DNA of 64,000 nucleotides from Mikania micrantha. Lineage: Eukaryota; Streptophyta; Magnoliopsida; Asterales; Asteraceae. The DNA lies in assembly GCA_009363875.1 (NCBI GenBank), contig CM018690.1:13547971-13611970 (forward strand), written 5' to 3'. A program made the position numbers and the translations under genes. The notes under the pieces are model-generated. The model was not told the DNA's origin and did not search any database. It worked only from the letters and a program-made list of their open reading frames with translations. This document shows positions 34,980 to 47,240 of this stretch, in pieces. Positions within the stretch are counted from its first letter, which is position 1; every line of letters begins with the position of its first letter.

Positions 34980-35958
34980 TGTAAGATCATTTATGGTTTG
35001 GTGCTTACCAAAACACTCTCCATGAACAAGTCATTCTTCTACAAGTCCAAAAGAAAGAATCAGAAGAATAGAATTATCATTCGAAAGTTATTAGCCTTCA
35101 GAAGGTATAATTAACCTTTGGAAGACTGAATACTTACGGAGGATAACTATGTTCTTCCGAAGGTAAGATAGAATACAAAGCTTCCGAAGATAGCAACATG
35201 TCTCATGCCTCAATGATCTGGTCTTCCAATGATCAGATAATGTTACAAGCCTCAATGATTTGGTATTTCGAAGATTAGATAATGTTGCAAGCCTCGTTGA
35301 CTTGGTCTTCCGAAGATCAATACACATTGCAAGCCTCAATGATTTTGAAGACCAGTATTAAGGTTTTCGATGATAAAAAAGCTTAGAGAATGCTCAACAG
35401 CTTCCGATACAAAGACTTTCGAAAATATTCCTTTTCTTATATTGCTTTCCTATTCAAGAAGGAATCAAAGCTACTTTCTATCATCAGAACCAAATAAGAG
35501 ATATTCTTATGTTAGCAGCAACAGGGTACAACTATCAGATCAGCATAAAATGCTTCTCATTAATGCCTTTTGTAGTATAGGTAATTAATGTAAAAGTCAA
35601 TGGAGTCATTTGTATTAATTGTAATTAATATGGCACGTCTTGTCGAGTCAATCATAATTCTAGTTTTAGCATTAATTTGTTTATAGTGTTTTCCCAACTT
35701 TATATTCCTACAAAGATACAAATGTAGCTTGTAGTATAAAACCTTTCACGTGTAACTTAGCAAAAAGAGTTATGACTAAGAGTCTTGTACACTTTGCAAT
35801 TGAAAGAAATATACATTGAGTTTGAAGTATTTCGTGTGTTCAACTATTCTTATTGCTATTTTGTTTTGAGAAAGAATTGATAGAGTACTCCGCATCTATC
35901 AATTTCGTAGAAGAAATATTGTCTAGGTGTTCTGCAGATTGCATAACCAGATCCTACA
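34980..35958 (+). repeat. 5' LTR of B (979 bp)
   Basis: Starts TGTAAGATCA and ends GATCCTACA, directly before the PBS. It aligns with the X LTR and with the fragment at 45166-45804. It is longer than the X LTR because of a 42 bp tandem repeat. Confidence 0.75.
35207..35350 (+). repeat. 42 bp tandem repeat in the B LTR
   Basis: Units start GCCTCAATGA or GCCTCGTTGA at 35207, 35249, 35291 and 35333, exactly 42 bp apart, with CTTCCGAAGATC-like cores. The X LTR lacks this array. Confidence 0.85.
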
Positions 35959-35972
35959 AGTGGCATTAGAGC
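35959..35972 (+). promoter_or_regulatory. decayed PBS of B
   Basis: AGTGGCATTAGAGC differs at two positions from TGGTATCAGAGC-type sites and starts immediately after the LTR. Confidence 0.6.
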
Positions 35973-36069
35973 TTTGGCTCTTTAACTTAAATGATTAACC
36001 ATCCTTAAGTTACTAGTTGTTTTATTCTACCATTTCATTATTCAAGCTCTTATTTTTGTATTTGTTGAA

Positions 36070-37225
36070 ATGGCTACACTTACCAAGCACGACACGGAGA
36101 ATGTCATTCTCAACAAACAACCCATGTTTACTCCAGAATATTGTGATACATGAAACGTTAATATGGAAGGATTCATAAGTAACTAAGACTTCAAACTCTG
36201 GAAGTCGTTTCCTGAGGGTCTCTACATTCCTACTGTATCGGTGGTAGGAGCTGGTGGAGTTAAGGTACGAAAAACTCATATCTCCACTCTGATGAACATT
36301 ACAACAAGATGGAGGTTGACTATAAGCCACTTTGGTTGATTTTGATGCCATTCCAAACTCCATTATACATGCATTTAAGAAATGCAAATCCGCTAAAGAG
36401 TTGTGGAACTCCTTGCAGCAATTGTATGAGGGTTCAAATGATGTGAAAGAGAACAAGAAAGATAAGCTCATGCAGAAGTTTGAGAACTTCTGTCAAGTGA
36501 ACAATGAGAACATGACTTCTCAATATCTAAGGTATGTCAAACTTGTTGATTAACTAACTGTTGTGGATGAGACGCTGGAGAACAAGGATTTGATTAGGAA
36601 ATTTCTAAGATCTCATCCACAAGTGTGGAATATCTACTTTGTCACCATTAGAAGGACAGAAAATCTCAGAACCCTGATGCTTGGAGAACTTTTTGGTATA
36701 CTCGGTGCCGATTGATTCTCAAGGACTAAAACCTTCAACCTCTATACCTTCATGATCAACAGCTTTGTATGCTCCAATTCATAACTCATCATTTTAGAGT
36801 TATCAGCCTGTGTATCATTCAAATTCTGTAGCAATCATAACTTATCCAGAAACTCTCACACCATCCATATCTTATACCACTCCTTTTCCTAATCTTGTTC
36901 TTTTAATTACCTCTGGCCAAGGATATTTTTTAGCTAAAGAATTAAACTACTTTCAGTTGTGCCAGGAAGATATGGATTGTATTCTTGTTGCTGACATAGA
37001 AGAAATGGGCATCAACTATCTGATGGCCATGATTTCCTCCCTAGAAAAGAAGTTTTACCAAAGAATTGGCAAACAATTCAAGAAACACAGCATGAAGACA
37101 TGTTTTGTCTTAGATAAAACCAAGTTGAAGTTCTTCAACTTCCAGCAACTCAAGCATTTTGCAATAGAACGCAAGTCACCAAGGAGTCAGCTATCAATAG
37201 CAGACCAGTCAGCCAACTAGCGACC
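36070..37225 (+). pseudogene. gag: B gag, capsid region and first zinc knuckle (decayed)
   Basis: The ATG at 36070 is the start used by X. A UBN2-type Copia capsid segment is clear at 36332-36553 (IHAFKKCKSAKELWNSLQQLYEG ... followed by QYLRYVKLVD), then a frameshifted part with QLCQEDMDCI, and a zinc-knuckle relic where the Cys positions are Phe, Phe and Arg. At least three stops or frameshifts. Confidence 0.75.
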
Positions 37226-37238
37226 AAACACTGCAATC

Positions 37239-37796
37239 ATGGCAAATGATTCAAGGTTTGCATTCAAGGTAATAGATGGTATGTGTGCTCCTGAATGCCT
37301 TGAAAAATTAAATGCTTATAAATGTTTTAATTCACAAATTTGTGAGGAACTTGAGTCAATAATGTTGTCAAAGAAGAATTTTTTAAAACAGAAAAGACCT
37401 ATAATGAATCCATTGCAACCATTGACAAAGTTGTTTGAAGTCTCAAACATGAAGAGATCAACTATAAATGCCAAATCAATAATCTTCTTGAAAGGTTAAC
37501 AACTGTTTAGACTGAACTTGTATTGGCTCAATCTTACAGAGACAAGTTCCTCAATCAAGGTGACAAGTTTGAAAGACTTTTAAAAGTGACTAAGTAATCA
37601 CAAGTTGTGCATGAGAATAACGTTGGCTTGGGTTATCATGAAGTAGAACCTCCAACTATTTACGTTACTAAGATGGAGGTTAATTGCAAACCAAAACCTA
37701 AACTTGTTTATGATAAGAAGCTTGACATACACAAGCTAAAATGTGAAATTGACTCATCTGATGGTTGCCCCACTCCAAATGTGGAAATCTGAAAAT
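37239..37796 (+). pseudogene. B gag, middle and C-terminal part (decayed)
   Basis: Opens with MANDSRFAFK and the phrase CLEKLNAYKCF, then frameshifted coiled-coil sequence. It aligns with 13173-13601 of X. The second zinc knuckle seen in X is not recognisable here. Confidence 0.65.
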
Positions 37797-38574
37797 GTAA
37801 ATTTGGTGCATGTGAGGAAACCTAAATCGTCTTTGAAATGAAATAACAAAAACTCAAATATTAAAACTACTTTTTAAAAAAACCACCACTGAAACCTCCA
37901 GCAAATTCCTCTGATGAGTATGTGACTTGTCCATCCAAGGGCAAAATCAGAACACAGGTAAATTCATAGAAAGAAACAGTGTAAACAGGATGCCCACACA
38001 AGAAAGTGTTGAGTAGGAACTATCAAAGCTAAAACAACTCCAACTGGAAGACAATTTCTTAAAGGAAATTTTCTGAAGCAATTAACTCTTCCGACAAAAG
38101 AAAAAAAAGAAGCAAGAAGATGGCTTCTGAAGTAAACAAGCCATCAGAAACAAAACTACAGATGGCTTCCAAGAAAGAAATAAACAAGAGGTCTTCCCGT
38201 ATCAGAAGAAGAAACTTCATAAGGAAATATGACAACAACCTGGTTTTAGTCAAGACCTAATTCGATTGTGTCATCAGAAAGCAAACAATGTGTTGCTACC
38301 GATGATAAACCTGTGATGCTTAACAAAATCAAACCTGAACTCCATGCATCAAAGGGAAAGAAGACAACTCCAAGTCAACCCATAAAATGAAAATAGTATG
38401 GAGGAAAAAAAGAATCAGACCCACCCTCAACCTCAATAGCGAATGCTTCATTTGCTCCAACAATGTTGGAATTCAATAAATTTAAATATAATGACACAAA
38501 AGCTAAATCGAAGACCACATTGACTTGGGTTTCCATCAGACACTAACACACTTTCCTATATGCGTATGAGCAAT

Positions 38575-38810
38575 ATGACTCTAAATGTAATCTATGGATA
38601 GTTGATAATGGCAGCTCTAGGCACATGACTGGCAACAAGACCCATTTGCATAAAGTTGAACTATTCTGTGTAGGGTCTGTTGCATTTGGAAGTGATCTAG
38701 TAGGAGGATATATCTCAAGCAGGGGGACAATCACAAATGGACGTGTAAGCTTTGAAAATGTCAATTTTGTTAAAGAACTGAATTATAATTTGCTGAGTGT
38801 TTCATAGGTG
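38575..38810 (+). pseudogene. B protease remnant
   Basis: The frame reads WIVDNGSSRHMTGNK and continues to NYNLLSVS, the Copia protease to GAG-pre-integrase transition. The active-site triad D-S/T-G is D-N-G, so the enzyme would be dead even without the stops around it. Confidence 0.75.
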
Positions 38811-38989
38811 TGTGATTAGAAGCATAACATGTTGTTCACTGCAGCATTAATTCATTGTATTAAATCCAGGGTTTATTGTTCTGAATGACCAAATTCTGCT
38901 CAAAGCTCCCAGGAAGAAAAACATGTACATGTTGTATATGAGCACAACTTCACCACTTAGCAATATAAATTGCTTTTTTTTCATAAGCT

Positions 38990-39512
38990 TCACTTGAAGA
39001 ATCATATCTTTGGCATAGAAGACTCTACCATGTAAATTTTAAAAATATGAATAAACTTGCTAAAAATCAGGTAGTAACAGGTTTACTATCCAAAGAATTT
39101 ATATGTTTTTACAAATGTGTTGCCTTCTTCAAGGGTAAGCGGCATAAATCACCTCATCATGCCAATGATATGAATTCAATCACAACAGTCTTGCACTTGT
39201 TGCATATAGATTTGGCCCAACAATGTGTAAATTTTAGGAAAGAATTCCTACTGCTAGATGGCAAAGATGATTTTTCAAGATACAATTGGTTGTTCTTTAT
39301 AAGCACCAAAGACGAGACGACATAAATCTTGAAAACATTTATTCTGAGAGTTGAGAATGAAAGTGACTACAAAGTGAATATCATCAGGTCTATTCAAGGA
39401 ACATAATTCAAAAACCAAACTCTAAATTCATTTTGTGAATCGAAAGGTATTACAAGACAATTCAGTGCTTTTAAGACTCCACAACAAAATTATGTTGCTG
39501 AGAGAAGGCATG
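38990..39512 (+). pseudogene. B integrase remnant, truncated
   Basis: Contains a His-Cys finger relic, the core start LLHIDLAQQ with one catalytic Asp, DDFSRYNWLFFI, and a last recognisable stretch QQNYVAERRH covering the catalytic Glu. The sequence stops here at the solo LTR; RT and RNase H are absent on the far side. Confidence 0.75.
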
Positions 39513-40219
39513 TGTAATGCCTAGGGTTTTTTCATTCAAATTTAAATTTTAATAAGTATAAATTCTAATTTAACAAAATTCATGGAGATTCATTTGTTAA
39601 ATTTTATTCATAAATAAATACCTATATACTAAAACTAATAACTAAATAAATCATGTGTAATCTTTTTATCATAAAAGTCTTAAAAAAATTCATAAATTCT
39701 TTAAAATAAATAACTGTCCAAAAAGGCTATTTATAAAATTTATACATTTTATTACAATAAACTTATATAAAAGAAATGGATGGAAAATCTGTCAATTAGT
39801 ATTCTTAGGAATACAAATAAAAATTAATAAATAAATAGAATATTCAATATTCTATATCATTCATTATGAGAATATTATTAGATATTCTTGAAACATCATT
39901 TTCCTTTATTCATACAGTATAAATAAATAAAAAGAATACCCTATATTCTATTTTATTTATTATACAATATTGTGAAAATATTTATTTATAAATATTTCAA
40001 GTTATATGTGCAAACTAGGATATCCATTAGAATGCCATAGTTCTAGGAACTTGAACTTTGAACTTTAGGATGCTAAGACTTTGTTACTCAAACTTTGGGA
40101 GTGAGTAGATAGCCTTGCGTCCTCAATATCTATTCAAGGACTTTGGAACTAGCTAAACATTCAAACAAGTGAATTTCTTCACTTCTCCTTTTTTACATCC
40201 TTCTTTTTAGGATGTTACA
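39513..40219 (-). repeat. solo LTR (Gypsy-type), 707 bp
   Basis: Read on the minus strand it starts TGTAACATCC and ends GGCATTACA; flanks share CATG (39509-39512 and 40220-40223). The termini are typical of plant Gypsy LTRs. No PBS or PPT and no internal region adjoin it. A 5 bp duplication would be expected; only four bases match. Confidence 0.6.
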
Positions 40220-40223
40220 CATG

Positions 40224-41820
40224 TACCTATTCAATCTCAATTTCATTCTAGCATTTATTCAAACTATGATGCAAGACTTAAACCTAGTAAGTTTTATATG
40301 TTAGATGCTATTCTTTATAAAATGTATTGATTCTATGTGTGTTGCCAGTCAAGAAAGATAGTACTTAATAGCCTAAGATGTGTTAGATACTATCTTCGCA
40401 TTTCCTTTTGGCATTGTGTGAAAAGTTGAGAAATGCACCTAGCAAACTTGTTGAAATACAAATGTTAATTTATAGTATCGCCATACATGAATTAACATGT
40501 AGTATGGATACTTGTTTGGACACAAGCTATGGTTATTCAATATTTATTCAATTTTTTCAAACTTGTATTCATGCTATGCTTAAGATACATATTCTAGTTA
40601 GGCTATAGTTTGCATCTTTTTTATATGTATTATTCAAACTTAGTGTGTGATCTCAACAACTATGCAAATAGTTGACAAAATCTTATATTACGTATGTAAC
40701 AGGCTAAAGAATACTTGTGAGACATAGGATAAGTTTAGTGGACTTTGTTAATTTTTAAACAATGTATAGTTTCAATTGTAATGTTTTGATTCTGAATTTA
40801 TGTAACAAATATTGTGATACAATGAATGTTGTAATTGAAATTAAAATATTGATGCATTAAATATTGAAACGTATTACCGTCGTTGGTCGGGGTGAGAAAG
40901 ATTACTATGAGAGTCATGGTTATAGGAATTTAGGTTACTAGAAAATAGCGGCCTGGATTAAAACTAAGCTTAACCAAATATGAGTTATCTCATATTGTAC
41001 TTGTTTGTGTATTGCTTGCTTATGTGATATGTGCTATAATTATTAATTCATTATGTGTTCTACCATACTTAATTGTTACCATAGAGGAAATCCTTAGTTT
41101 ATTAAGTAAACTCGATTCTAAATTCACATGCGCGCAAAAGATTCTTAGTTGATAACATACAAACTCATTAGGCTTAATGTCTAATCTTCCTTAGAGAATG
41201 TACGTATAGGTATCCCGAATTTGATTTTATGATCCAATTAGAATTAAATTTGTGAGGTGGATATGTATTAGCTGGAAGAGTGTAGTACCGATAGTTAGAA
41301 TTCATGTCTAGGAAAGCTATTCGTATAAATCCTGAGGTACTGTAGGACCTGTCTAGCATTCCTGGGGGCTTCTGATGAGAGAATGACCTCTTATAGGCCA
41401 AAGCATATCACATATAACATCTTACAAACTAAATGATTCTAATATGTCACTCAATGTTCCATTTTAAATACCATTCTTATTTGTTTCAAACATAATCAAA
41501 TGAGTTGCTTTTATGTGATTTTACTCATCGTTCGACTTTGATTCAATCCTCGTTAGAATTAAGTTTGCTTAGATGAACATGTAGTAACTGGAAGGGTAAA
41601 TATCCGTAGTTGAGACTCCTATCTATGAAAGCGATTCATAATCTTGACGAGGGACCAATTTAGCTTTTCTGGGGATTCTTAATGAGAGTATTTTACCTAT
41701 AGGACAAAGCATTATACATCTTGCAAACAACATTAATTCTAATAAGATAAAAGGTGTCCAACTTGGATATTACTCCCTAAGATTTCTAATCAAATTCAAA
41801 ATGATTTCAATACATTGCTT
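40224..41820. repeat. non-coding DNA with a diverged direct duplication
   Basis: Segments at about 41225-41430 and 41565-41740 are diverged copies (shared phrases AGAATTAA, AGCTGGAAG/AACTGGAAG, GAAAGC, CTGGGG, GACAAAGCAT). No coding sequence is seen in the interval. Confidence 0.5.
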
Positions 41821-41829
41821 ATACAATTT

Positions 41830-42720
41830 CAAACCTTATGATATCATACCTAAGATTGTAATAGTGATAAATTACTATAACTAAAGGCTATGGTGTTACC
41901 CTTCTTTGGATTTATAATGTATATGTTATGATTCAATACCTCAATGTTATCATACTTAGGGTTATTGATGGTGATTCATTACTATGTCTCACAGGATATA
42001 ATGTCGTCTCTCTTTGTTTTATGTCGCATATGTTATGATTCAAGAAAGTTAATAATATCATACCTAAGATTGTAATCATGATACATTACTACATTTAAAG
42101 GCAATGTTGTTACCTTTCTTTGGATTTATAATGTATATGTTATGATTCAATACCTCCATGATTCATACTTGAGGTAAATGATGGTGATTCATCACTATGT
42201 CTCACAAGATATGATGTCATCTCTCTTTGTTTTATGTCACATATGTAATAATTAAAGAAGTTAGTAATATTATACCTAATAGTTGTGATGTTGATCCATC
42301 ACTATATCAAAATATTATGGTATTACTATTCTTGGATTGATAATGTATATGTTTTAATTTTTAAAACTACGTGATACCGTACTTGAGGATAGTGACAGTA
42401 ATTCATCATCGTGCTTCACAACATACGATGTAATATCTCTTTGTTTTATGTTACCTATGTTATGATTCAAGCAACATTAAACCTAAGATTAGTGATGGTG
42501 ATACATCACTAAATCTAAAAGATTACGATGTTATTCTTCCTTAATTTATTATGTATATTTTATGATTCAAGAAAACCTGTAATATTATGCTTAAAGATTT
42601 ATTGATGGTAATAGATCACTAAATCTAAAAAGTTATAATATTGCATATTACCAAATTCAAACTCATGATAGAAAATTCGATGATATTGTACTTATGATTA
42701 TTGACTTGTCACTATATTAA
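41830..42720. repeat. degenerate tandem repeat, about four units of 205-215 bp
   Basis: Anchors like CTTTGGATTTATAATGTATA occur at 41903, 42118, 42331 (diverged) and about 42536; each unit also has a GTGATTCATCACTA-like phrase and CTCTTTGTTTTATGT. It looks like a diverged satellite-like array. Confidence 0.65.
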
Positions 42721-44261
42721 AAAAAACTATTATATCACATACTTTATGCATTCCATGATGTCTAAGAAATACACAAGAACATCTGATAAAGGATCTCAAC
42801 TTGTCCTTGTGTATTCAATCCCGAATATCATTCTCGATGATTTAAACAAGTCTCAATGATTTAGGATTTTATTATTTTAACAAAAGACTACGATTTCTTA
42901 TTATATTCCATACTTTGTTTAAATTTCAATAAGATGACATGACTTAGACTTATGGGATGTTAGTATGAGTGATTTCATATAAAATTCCAAACAAGTTCAC
43001 GTGAATTGTATTATTGATTTTTAGAAGAATCGTTCTATATTCACATATTTATACAATGAATCAAAGACCCAATGACATTATAACTAAGATTCGTGATAAT
43101 TAGTTATCACAACTATCAAAGGTTATATTATCAAATGCTCGTGGATTCCACATCATTGGTTTATCCAAAAACCAATCATCTACCAAATCATACGTTACAA
43201 TCGTGAGATTCCACTACAAAATTTCAAATGTTTAGAATCTCTATACTCATACAATACTTAAAATCTAGTCGAATCCTTCCACACATATTCAAACCTGTCT
43301 AAATTTTATGTTAGCCTAGGTAAGTGTTTGGTATGCTATCAAAATATTAATGGTGTTGTGGGTTGGCTGCGATATACCCTATATATAAGCAACAATAGTA
43401 CTTTGATAGTAGAACCAAAAGCTTGTTCAAGGGTTGGCTTAGTCAGTTTAAATCTACAATTTCGAGTAAACTATGCTTCAGTTAAGAATACTAGCCAAAT
43501 CAATAGTTACTCATATATCGATATCTGGTGTGTACTCTTATATAGAAGCACCAAGAAAAGGATTAGTCAATTCAATCTACAAATTCGAGCAAATCATACT
43601 AGTCAAAATCAAATGTTATTCACATACCAATATCTGGTGGGTCCTCTTACACCAAAGTGAATCAAAGGTGTTAGGAATTACTTATACCTTGGAATAAGTA
43701 TACCGTCATTAAATTGTAGCTTTGTTAGCAAAGCAAACTAGTAGTATATAAATTCTATAAAATGAGAAAGTAACTCATACTTTAAGGGAAGTTCATTTCA
43801 CCTTCAATTCCTAAACCAAAATAGAAATTCTATAAAATGAGTGCATAACTCATAAATACTTTGAGTGAAGTTCATTTCACTTTCTTCCTCCCAAATAGTA
43901 GTCAATTAATTTAGACACTGTTTTATAACACTAAGAAAGTAAATTCGAATGTGTTAAATCGATAAATAAAGTTTAGAAGTAAACATAACAAGTTGAAAGG
44001 AAAACAAAGAAATAATCAACACTTGTAACAACGATTTCTAATAAATAAAATTAGGGGACGAAATTCCCTAAAGGATTTTTAAATCGTTCATAACCGGCTC
44101 ACACGAACTCCAATTTAACTCGTTCAAGTTGCGTTAGAACCGTCTTATCGAACCCAATCTAACCCCCACCCTCACCCCTCTTTATTTATACATTCATAAT
44201 TTTTTTGTACAATATTATTTTTTTATAAAAATTACACCATTTTACTCGTCTTATTTTTCTC
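42721..44261. other. AT-rich DNA, small diverged duplication only
   Basis: Two diverged copies around 43436-43540 and 43556-43655 (shared CGATATCTGGTG/CAATATCTGGTG phrases). No gene recognised. Confidence 0.4.
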
Positions 44262-44888
44262 TTTAATTCCGTTATAGTCTTGACTCGGTTTTTTTAATTT
44301 TTTTACATGCTCGGTATTTACATTATTGTAACGAGATTAAAAGATAACAAATTAGTTTGAAATTTTTTCTAACAATGTTAAATTACAGTGATGTAAGACG
44401 TCATTTACAGATATGAACTTATTATTTACACTAATGTAATTTTTCTTTTTAATCCTTTTTAATATAGACTAGTTTTTTATTTTTTTTCCAAATATCTAGT
44501 TTTACATCGATGTAACGAACATAAACATAACACACTATTTTAAATTTTTTTCTAACAACGGTAAACTAAATTAATGTAATACAAAATGATGTAATTTACG
44601 ATGATGCAACACAATATTTACAGTAATGTAATTTTCGATTTAATTCCGTTATAATCTCGACTAGTTTTTTTTATTTTTTCTAGTAATCATTTATTTACAT
44701 CGATCTAACGATAATAAATATAACACATTATTTTGTATTTTTTTCTAACAATGGTAAATTACAGTTATGTAAATTACATCATTGTAATTTAGCATTGTTA
44801 GGAAAAAATACAAATTAATTTGTTATCTTTATGTTCGTTACAACGATAAAAATAGGGGCATCCAAGTCGAGACTATAACAGAATTGAA
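44262..44888. repeat. repeat with three direct units and one inverted unit
   Basis: Units of about 188 bp start TTAATTCCGTTATA or similar at 44264, 44451 and 44641; the last 130 bp (44755-44888) is an inverted copy ending in the complement of the start. A related inverted copy lies at about 47020-47240. It may be a foldback DNA element; it has no ORF. Confidence 0.55.
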
Positions 44889-45165
44889 CAAGATGAAGGA
44901 GTCTCTGAAGCATTCCTCGAAACCACCATAAAAAACACAGTGGTCATCATCCCAACGTACATCAACGACTCCCATTGCCAAGTCACCAATGGCATCAATG
45001 TGATCACCAGGCTTAAAGTGACGTGAATCATCAAAGAGCGTATTGCAGCAGTAATTGCTTATATGCTTGAAAATGTAGCTATAAGTGTTAGTGAGAAGAA
45101 CATGTTGATTTTTATTTCAAGGATGTTATTTTATGTCTTTTTGATTTTCATTTCAGTGATGTTAT
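44888..45165 (+). pseudogene. HSP70 (cytosolic HSC70-type) pseudogene fragment
   Basis: After a 1 bp deletion near 44900 the frame reads EAFLETTIKNTVVIIPTYIND, then VITRLKVT, a TGA stop, IIKERIAAVIAYMLEN and ISVSEKNMLIF. This follows the conserved HSP70 ATPase-domain order [57 protein letters not shown], so it is a piece of about 85 codons. The phosphate-binding glycines are lost. Nothing before or after it looks like HSP70, so it is a fragment carried or stranded among repeats. Confidence 0.8.
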
Positions 45166-45804
45166 TTTTATGTCTCTACTCATCGTCGAAGAAAGTAAAT
45201 TCCCTTACGGAAAGTATGTTAGATCTTCGAAAGACTGAATGCTTTCGAAAGATAATCTTGAACATTCAATCAACAAACACAAAGCTTTCGATGATATGCT
45301 CAACATTGCAGCTTCCGATACAAGAACCTCTGAAAATATTCTTTCCACTGATGTATGGCTTATTCAAGAAAGGTTCAGAGATTTTTCCTATCATCAAGAC
45401 CAAATCAAAAGACATTCTCATGATGATCACCATCAAAGCACACTTGTTAGATCAGCGGAAAAAATTTTACGTTAATATCTTTAGTAGTGTAGGTAATTAA
45501 TGTAAAAGTCAAAGAAGTTATTTGTGTTAATTGTAATTAATATGGCTTGGTCTGTCAAGCCATGACAGTATATTACTTATAGCATTAGTTTTTTTTAGTA
45601 TTTTATCCAGCCTTGTATCCCTACGAGGATACAGCTGTAGCTCTTAGTATAAAACCGTTCACTTGTAGCTTAGAAAATAGCTTTTGATAGTTGCCTTGTA
45701 AACTTTACAATTGAGTGAAATATACTTTGAGCTTGAAGTAGTTCATGTGTTCGTAGAAGATAACTTGTATAAGTGTTGTGCATAGTTCATAACCCGATCC
45801 TACA
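45166..45804 (+). repeat. LTR fragment of the X/B Copia family
   Basis: It aligns with the 3' two thirds of the X and B LTRs and ends CGATCCTACA as B does; the LTR start TGTAAGATCA is missing. No internal region follows. It splits the decayed HSP70 fragment: a 65 bp sequence at about 45098-45163 recurs after it at 45805-45870. Confidence 0.7.
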
Positions 45805-45870
45805 AACATGTTGATTTTTATTTCAATGATGTTATTTTATGCCTTTTGATTTTCATTTCAATGATGTAAT

Positions 45871-46399
45871 TCTACATTAAATTTTATCGTAAAAACATTA
45901 AACTTTATCATCAAAACGAGTTTAAAGTTAGTTTAATAGTTTGATTGGTAATGCTTCTATTATAGGTAGCATATTTTTCTCCTCATTTCTTTTTATTCGT
46001 TATTGGTTTGTTTCTCTTGATATTCTTTTTGTTACCTTTCCAATTATTGATTGTTTTGTCTATGTTTGACCCAGCTACATGATGGATTTTTTATAAATGA
46101 AATCTTTGCTGCTCCAAAAAAAATATATTAAAAAAAATTAAAAAAAAAAAAGTAAACGTTTGTCGATTAAATAGAAGCTCAAGCTACTATCCAATGTTCT
46201 GATGCGTTCACACGTGCCGTATCAAGTAGATTCTTGCAATAATCCAAGTTTTCAACTGTCGTTTTTGACTAGTCAATTAGTCATACGTTACTGTATGCAT
46301 TGCGGCGAACTACGCATTGATTGTTTTATATCATCCCCTGTATCAAATCCAAAATAAGAAAAGGACAAGTAATAAATGTTATTCATGCACGCATGGCTG
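45871..46399. other. AT-rich, nothing recognised
   Basis: Poly-A and T runs only; no coding signal. Confidence 0.4.
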
Positions 46400-46444
46400 C
46401 ATACATACATATACATATATATATGTATATGTATATCTGTGTGG

Positions 46445-46476
<32 letters not shown>

Positions 46477-46478
46477 GT
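46400..46478. repeat. TA/TATG-rich microsatellite
   Basis: Alternating CATA, TATG and TA units. It produces short spurious open frames on both strands. Confidence 0.85.
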
Positions 46479-46883
46479 GGTACAGATAATTTGAAAACCA
46501 TTTGTTAGTAAGAAAACTATGAAAACCACGTAAAAACCATGTAAAAAACATTTTTTTCTTATTTTTTTACATGTTTTTAACATTATTTGACACATTTTTA
46601 TAAAAAACTTAATAAATGCCGAGTGAATTTAAAAAAAAAATATTTTGTAAACCCACGTAAAACATACGTAACGTTGCGTAAGGATGTTATGTATGTTTTA
46701 CGTGGGTTTACAAAATATTTAAAATAAAAAATTAACTCGGTGATTTTTTATTTTTTATTAAAATATGTCAAATAATGTTACAAACCTGTAAAAAAATTTA
46801 GAAGAAAAAACGTTTTTTACATGATTTTTACGTGGTTTTCATAGTTTTCACAGTAAGAATAGGATTTCAAATTATCTTTCTCC
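46479..46883. mobile_element. foldback MITE, 405 bp
   Basis: Two arms of about 200 bp are near-perfect inverted copies (left GGTACAGATAATTTGAAAACC, right complement GGAGAAAGATAATTTGAAA), meeting near 46680. Flanking nonamers TATATATGT and TATATATAT match at 8 of 9 positions, compatible with a Mutator-like duplication but inside a TA repeat. No ORF. Confidence 0.75.
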
Positions 46884-47019
46884 TATATATATTTATATAT
46901 ATAGATATAGATATAGATATAATCTTATCTTTTTACTTTAACTTAGACCACATATTTATTTCAAGATTCTAAATATATGACACGGATAAAGTTTAAGAGT
47001 TTTTTTCTAGCCATGAAGT

Positions 47020-47240
47020 GACTTACAGTGATGTAATTACCATTGTCTGAAAAAAAATTCAAAATAATGTGTTAAATTTATGCTCATTACATTGATGTAA
47101 ATACGGGGCATCGAAAAAAATTAACAAAACTAGTCGTACTATAAAAAAATTAAAGAGAACAATGAGATGAGTATAACAGTGCAATTTTATAAAAAAATAA
47201 TATGACATAAAGAAGTTATGAATGTTTAAGATAAGATTGG
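47020..47240 (-). repeat. inverted copy related to the 44262-44888 repeat
   Basis: Its reverse complement matches the 44160-44400 region (ACATTCATAA, TATTTTTTTATAAAA, TTACTCRTC..TCTTTAATT phrases). No ORF. Confidence 0.5.

Larger units (their letters stand above)
34980..39512 (+). mobile_element. Copia element B, decayed and 3'-truncated
   Basis: The 5' LTR (34980-35958), a decayed PBS, gag pieces, a protease piece and an integrase piece follow in Copia order on the plus strand. The copy ends inside the integrase core, next to a solo LTR. It is the same family as X: the two share the LTR start, a gag with a MANDS-type middle region, and the protease. Stops and frameshifts are numerous. Confidence 0.8.

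Noticed and set aside
34980..35350. CRISPR-like regular spacing in the 42 bp and 90 bp repeats
   Set aside because: The repeats are contiguous tandem units without unique spacers, in plant LTRs; there are no cas genes.
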